A stretch of DNA of 64,000 nucleotides from Aquimarina rhabdastrellae. Lineage in GTDB: Bacteria; Bacteroidota; Bacteroidia; Flavobacteriales; Flavobacteriaceae. Under the pieces are notes generated by a model. That model had not been told where the DNA came from. It made no database searches and was given only the letters and a program-made list of their open reading frames with translations. Below are positions 59,850 through 64,000 of the stretch, in pieces; the first letter of the stretch is position 1, and the number at the start of each line of letters is the position of its first letter. A program made the translations under genes and the position numbers. The stretch spans positions 1-64,000 of the forward strand of contig CANDNT010000003.1 in NCBI GenBank assembly GCA_947387485.1, written 5' to 3'.

Positions 59850-61577
59850 TTAGAAATCAAATTTATAGGTTGCTCCTCCCATAACTTGTAATCCTTGTAC
59901 TGGATAATTATTCCATTTGTTATAGTCATCTCCTAATAGGTTATTTCCTTTTATAAATGCAGATAAGCGATCATTAAATCGATATCCTACATTGATATTG
60001 GCATCTATATAACTATCTACTGTAACTGTTTGTGGTGTTACTACTAATGTTGTATTGAGTATATCTTTTCGCTCTCCTACAAAAAACAATTGTGCCCCAG
60101 CATACCATTTATCTGTGATCTGATAATCTGCATTTAAACCTGCTTCAAATTCTGGTAGATTCCATGCTTCTTCTTCTCTATCTGTACTGTAACTATAGTA
60201 AGTTCCGTTGATTCCTAAAGTAAATTTACGATTGAGTTCTACTTTGATTTCGGCAAATCCTTTAAAGGTTGTGATATCATCATATCGATATGAGAATGAG
60301 TTTCCGTATTGATATCCTTCTGTAGGTGTAATACTCATTGCGTTATTAACAAATAGTGCTTTATTATCTTCTGCTACATAACTTCCTCTTAAATTATATA
60401 GCACTCTATTTACTAACTTTCCTTTAATTCCTAAATATGCATCGTATTGATTGTGCGTAGATGTTAACGATAGATTAGGAGATACATACGGATTTTGTTG
60501 TACCGCATCTCTATAGCTATTTTGATACAGGTCACCTTCTATTCCTCCATACGCGATTGCTTGATCGCCTGATAATCGATATGATCCTGAAATTTTAGGA
60601 TAGATATAAAAATTATTTTCTCCATTTTCAATATCAGAACTATAATATACGGCTGCTCCTAACTTTAATGTTAAGTTATCTCTTAACACCATAAGATTAG
60701 GACTCACTCCTAAGTTTAAAATACTATATGTATCTACTGTTGTATTAGGAATAACAGTATCATAGCTTCCGTTAAGGAAATCCACAATTACATCTGTTTT
60801 TATCAATTCGTCTGCTACTTCTATTTCAAAAGTAGGTTTTGCCTTGATATGGTGTTCTACCGTACTCGTTGCATCTCCAAAATAACGGTAACGTAAACTC
60901 GCTTCTTTAAAAAAGGAATCTTCTAATTTTAATTTTCCTCCTACATATGCTCCAAAATAACTTTGAGCAGGATCGATTGCTTCTATTTCTTCTTGAGTAC
61001 GCACTGGTAATGGTGGTAATCCGTACCAATTGTATAATTGATGTTCTGCTCCTACTTCTATTCCGTATGCCAAATCTCTTGTTCGAGAAGTATAATTTAG
61101 ATCCAAAGAGGTATTGTAAAATTTGTCATCTAATTGAATATCTTGTATACCACCTTGAGAAGAGTTATGATGTAAATACACTCCTACATTATCTGTTCTA
61201 TCAATTTGAAAATTACTGTAAAATTCGGCTAAAACCGAAGTAAAATTACCAAAACCTAGTGTTGCATAATTATCAAATAACGGAATTCGTTTTGCTTTTT
61301 CAAGACTAACTGCTTTTCCTTTTACGGGAGTATAGGTTGACGCTACTGGAACCGAAAAAATACTGTATCGCAGTGCTTTGGTATTCTTGGTAATCGAATC
61401 ATCAAATACTGGTGATGCTTTTACTTTAAAAGCATCGCTTATGGTAGGTGTATACGCTTTTACAATGACTACGCGTTCTGTACCTATGTTTTGTTGCTCT
61501 TCTTCTTGTGCTTGTACTACTCCTGCACTTAAGCCTATAAAAATAGTGAGAAGTATATATTGAATATATTTAGTCAT
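59850..61577 (-). CDS. outer-membrane beta-barrel protein (TonB-dependent receptor-like)
   Basis: 575 residues. Signal peptide (GVVQAQ), then ~70 residues (ERVVIVKAYTPTISDAFKVK) and a barrel rich in alternating hydrophobic strands, ending MGGATYKFDF with the terminal Phe used by the BAM machinery. It lacks a full TonB plug domain, so it is shorter than real TonB receptors. Located 29 bp after the TPR gene and cotranscribed with it. The transported molecule is unknown. Confidence 0.82.
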   Translation of the reverse strand: MTKYIQYILLTIFIGLSAGVVQAQEEEQQNIGTERVVIVKAYTPTISDAFKVKASPVFDDSITKNTKALRYSIFSVPVASTYTPVKGKAVSLEKAKRIPLFDNYATLGFGNFTSVLAEFYSNFQIDRTDNVGVYLHHNSSQGGIQDIQLDDKFYNTSLDLNYTSRTRDLAYGIEVGAEHQLYNWYGLPPLPVRTQEEIEAIDPAQSYFGAYVGGKLKLEDSFFKEASLRYRYFGDATSTVEHHIKAKPTFEIEVADELIKTDVIVDFLNGSYDTVIPNTTVDTYSILNLGVSPNLMVLRDNLTLKLGAAVYYSSDIENGENNFYIYPKISGSYRLSGDQAIAYGGIEGDLYQNSYRDAVQQNPYVSPNLSLTSTHNQYDAYLGIKGKLVNRVLYNLRGSYVAEDNKALFVNNAMSITPTEGYQYGNSFSYRYDDITTFKGFAEIKVELNRKFTLGINGTYYSYSTDREEEAWNLPEFEAGLNADYQITDKWYAGAQLFFVGERKDILNTTLVVTPQTVTVDSYIDANINVGYRFNDRLSAFIKGNNLLGDDYNKWNNYPVQGLQVMGGATYKFDF

Positions 61578-61606
61578 ATAGGTTTGTTTATTTTATGCTG
61601 TGCTTA

Positions 61607-64000
61607 TTAATTATCTTCTGTAGTTTTAATAGAAGAGTTCGTTTTTGCTTCTTCCGCTTTGATTTTTTTCAACTCGGCTTTGGCTTCAGTAATTACATCT
61701 GGATATGCGGTGAATTTTTTAATGACTGTTTCAAGAATATAAGTTGCTTGATAAGCATCTTTTAATCCATAAAAATTCTTTGCCATTAACATCAATCCTT
61801 TTGCTCCATATAGCTTATAACCTGAATATTCTTTGGCTAATCGCTGTATTGTTTTATTTGAAGCCTCGTATTGTTTCTCTTTTGTTTTAAAATAAGCATC
61901 ATAATATAGTGCTTCGGCAGCTAGTTCTCCAGTAGCTATTTTACTCACTTCTGCATAGGCTTCTTTTGCTCTATCTTCGTTTCCTGTTTGTATCGCTGAT
62001 CTCGCAATAAAAATCTGCGCATCACTCTTTATCGCATTTTCTATTTTAGGATTTTCTAAAACCTTTTCTGCGTACACTACAGTTTCTTTATATTTAAATA
62101 ACTGGTAATATGACTTCATTAAATTAGATTGTGCAAAAATGATATTTTGAGGAAAATCTGCTACTTTTTCTAAACGTTCTAATACTGGAATTGCTTTTTC
62201 ATAAGCTCGCTTCTCTAACAGCACTTGAGATAACCTTGCTAGTGCTTGTTCTGTAAACTCATTACGTTCTTCTTGTAACACATATTCATAATGTGGTATA
62301 GTTGCTTCTTTATCTCCTTGTATATAATAAATCTGTGCTAAATAAAAATGACTTTTTAACGCATGTAATCCTTTCGGGAATTCTTCAAGGTATTTAGTAA
62401 ATCCATTGATCGCTGCATCATAATTGTTATCGTGGAATTGCTTTTCTGCAGCTTCATATCTTGTATTGTCTAAATCTGCATCTGTAACCTCAACAAAATC
62501 CAATCCTTTTACCCAATTAGTATACTCGTCTATTCTACCTAAATCCACATAAATCAATCGTGCTGTATTTACTGCTTGTATCGCTTCTTCTGTTCCGGGA
62601 TATTCGGCTACTACTTTTTTAAATTTCGCTAAAGCTTTATTCCCCTCGTCTCCATTGTAATAGATCAATCCTTCTTTTAATAAGGTTTTAGGTACATAAG
62701 AACTTCTAGGTAATTCTGTTATCAATTGATCATAAGTAGCAATTCCTTTTTCGGTTTGATCTTCTGCTATATATACATTTCCTAATGCGTATAAAGCATC
62801 GTCTCTATAAGTAGATCGTGGATAGTTTTTTAAAAAGGCATTAAGGTCTTCTATCTTTCTATCGTTTTTATTTACAAAACCATAACTAATTGCTTTTTGA
62901 TAATGTGCATAATCTGCATCTGCTCCTCCTGCTTTGATGGCTTTGTTATACGTTTCCATTGCAGGCCAATATTGACTCGAAATAAAATGACTATCTCCTA
63001 ATCGTAGGTATGCATCTATTTTTCTTGTTTCGTCTATACCTCGCTTACTACTATACTTTTTAAAATGTTCTATAGCTTTATTGTACTCTTTCTTTTTAAA
63101 GTATGTATATCCTATTGCATAATCTATAGCTGCATATTCTCTAGTTTCTGTAGCTCCTGAACTATTTGCAAATTGTTTAAATCCTATTAATGCTTCATCA
63201 TATTTATTTAAAAGATATTCGCTTTCTGCTTTCCAATAAATTGCTTTTGCTGTATACTTAGAATCTCTTTGTTCTGTTAACGATTTATCAAAATAGATAA
63301 TTGCTTCAGGATAATTCCCTTCGTTATATAATTCTGTACCTCTAAAGAACGCTACTTTTTGATAGACTATTTTATCTTCAAAATTGCGGCTATTTTCTAA
63401 TAGTTCCATAGCTTCTTTATAGTTCTTTGAAGTAATATAGGAATCGATTAATAATGATTGTATCTCTTCTGTATGTTCTCCTTTTTTATATGCTTCAAGA
63501 TAGTTTGTTAATACTGTAGGTACGCTTTCATACGAGTTCCCTACTTCATAACTAAGTTTTGCATAATTATAAGCTGCATCATCTTTGATCTGCATATCAA
63601 AATCCATTTCTGATGCATTGCGAAAGGCATTTAATGCTTGCTGTTTTTGGTCAGATTTTAAATAAGATTCGGCTAAATGATAATAAGCATTTTGAGCAAT
63701 ACTATTCTTTCCATCAATAATTTTATTGAATTCTGAAATAGCACTTAAATAGTCTCCTTGTTTATAATATGCGTACCCTAATTGATAATAATCTGTATTA
63801 TTCCACTTTCCTTTAAATCCTTTGTATTCTTTTAAATATGGTATTGCTTTGTCATATTCTCCTAAATTAAAATAACTCTCTCCTATGATTTTATTTAATT
63901 CTGATTTTTCATTAGCTTTTTTTGTATTGGGTAACTGGCGTAATCCTTCTGTGATTGCTTCTTGAAAATTTCCAGATTTAAAATTCATATCACTCTGGAA
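61607..64000 (-). CDS. TPR protein, N-terminus outside window
   Basis: At least 797 residues, with the frame open to the right edge (FQSD precedes the first Met at 63988), so this is the C-terminal part of a longer protein. It is built of many TPR units, for example GESYFNLGEYDKAIPYLKEY and LGYAYYKQGDYLSAISEFNK. TPRs mediate protein contacts. Upstream of the outer-membrane protein gene in one operon; similar pairs are common in Flavobacteriia, perhaps linked to envelope function. Partner unknown. Confidence 0.85.
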   Translation of the reverse strand, partial: FQSDMNFKSGNFQEAITEGLRQLPNTKKANEKSELNKIIGESYFNLGEYDKAIPYLKEYKGFKGKWNNTDYYQLGYAYYKQGDYLSAISEFNKIIDGKNSIAQNAYYHLAESYLKSDQKQQALNAFRNASEMDFDMQIKDDAAYNYAKLSYEVGNSYESVPTVLTNYLEAYKKGEHTEEIQSLLIDSYITSKNYKEAMELLENSRNFEDKIVYQKVAFFRGTELYNEGNYPEAIIYFDKSLTEQRDSKYTAKAIYWKAESEYLLNKYDEALIGFKQFANSSGATETREYAAIDYAIGYTYFKKKEYNKAIEHFKKYSSKRGIDETRKIDAYLRLGDSHFISSQYWPAMETYNKAIKAGGADADYAHYQKAISYGFVNKNDRKIEDLNAFLKNYPRSTYRDDALYALGNVYIAEDQTEKGIATYDQLITELPRSSYVPKTLLKEGLIYYNGDEGNKALAKFKKVVAEYPGTEEAIQAVNTARLIYVDLGRIDEYTNWVKGLDFVEVTDADLDNTRYEAAEKQFHDNNYDAAINGFTKYLEEFPKGLHALKSHFYLAQIYYIQGDKEATIPHYEYVLQEERNEFTEQALARLSQVLLEKRAYEKAIPVLERLEKVADFPQNIIFAQSNLMKSYYQLFKYKETVVYAEKVLENPKIENAIKSDAQIFIARSAIQTGNEDRAKEAYAEVSKIATGELAAEALYYDAYFKTKEKQYEASNKTIQRLAKEYSGYKLYGAKGLMLMAKNFYGLKDAYQATYILETVIKKFTAYPDVITEAKAELKKIKAEEAKTNSSIKTTEDN

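Overview
The window is AT-rich chromosomal DNA from a member of the Bacteroidota, almost certainly a marine-type Flavobacteriaceae. The evidence is the gene order tRNA-tuf-tRNA-secE-nusG-rplKAJL-rpoBC-DUF3467 next to rpsU, a tyrosine recombinase and hpf; promoters of the Bacteroidota form TTTG-N18-20-TANNTTTG; almost no Shine-Dalgarno sequences (rpsU is the striking exception); and families typical of the group (DUF6443 RHS proteins, DUF2851, DUF6428, NamZ, TPR/HisKA_3 kinases). The genus cannot be fixed from sequence alone; an Aquimarina-like organism is only a guess.

Layout. 1-4820 (-) is the N-terminal part of a giant secreted protein with a LamG-like domain, calcium-type D/N-rich repeats and DUF11-like repeats; the last repeat is duplicated with a 378-bp period and the gene runs off the left edge. 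prfC follows (+), then a small Mpo1-like membrane protein (-). 7274-20957 (-) is the transcription/translation block: tRNA-Thr(TGT), two near-identical tandem promoters, tRNA-Tyr, tRNA-Gly, tRNA-Thr(GGT), tuf, tRNA-Trp, secE, nusG, rplK, rplA, rplJ, rplL, rpoB, rpoC and a DUF3467 gene, with hairpins between rplL/rpoB and rpoB/rpoC. Next come hpf, a XerC-like recombinase and rpsU (-).

22676-36559 is mostly metabolic and envelope genes on the minus strand: a lipoprotein alpha-amylase with a paired palindromic operator, an acyl-CoA dehydrogenase, an AGCS symporter with an HhH protein, a DUF2851/PspC-like/K+ channel operon, an AraC regulator, a cysteine synthase/CBS fusion and a LolC/E-type permease. 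A membrane-anchored peroxiredoxin-like gene lies on the plus strand among them. 36568-42497 (+) is an operon of an exo-muramidase (NamZ), two paralogous TPR sensor kinases and one NarL-type response regulator. 42746-44470 (+) holds a small membrane protein, a zinc-ribbon membrane protein and a clear relative of the Leptospira surface protein LipL32, with several strong RNA hairpins between them. 44627-46126 (-) is an ArsR/DUF6428/arsenate-reductase-like operon without a visible efflux pump. A YkgJ Cys-cluster gene and a methyltransferase diverge from 46.7 kb.

47.7-64 kb (-) is envelope and secreted material: an amidohydrolase lipoprotein; a two-gene RHS locus whose second protein has ten ~79-residue repeats, an RHS core and a C-terminal HExxHxxGxxD metalloprotease domain; an outer-membrane beta-barrel protein; and a TPR protein whose N-terminus lies beyond the right edge.

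The points most worth a second look are the LipL32 homologue with its structured intergenic RNAs, the RHS protein with a metzincin-like tip and no evident immunity gene, the two-kinase/one-regulator NamZ operon, and the homogenised 378-bp repeat. No CRISPR array, insertion sequence, prophage or rRNA operon was seen.
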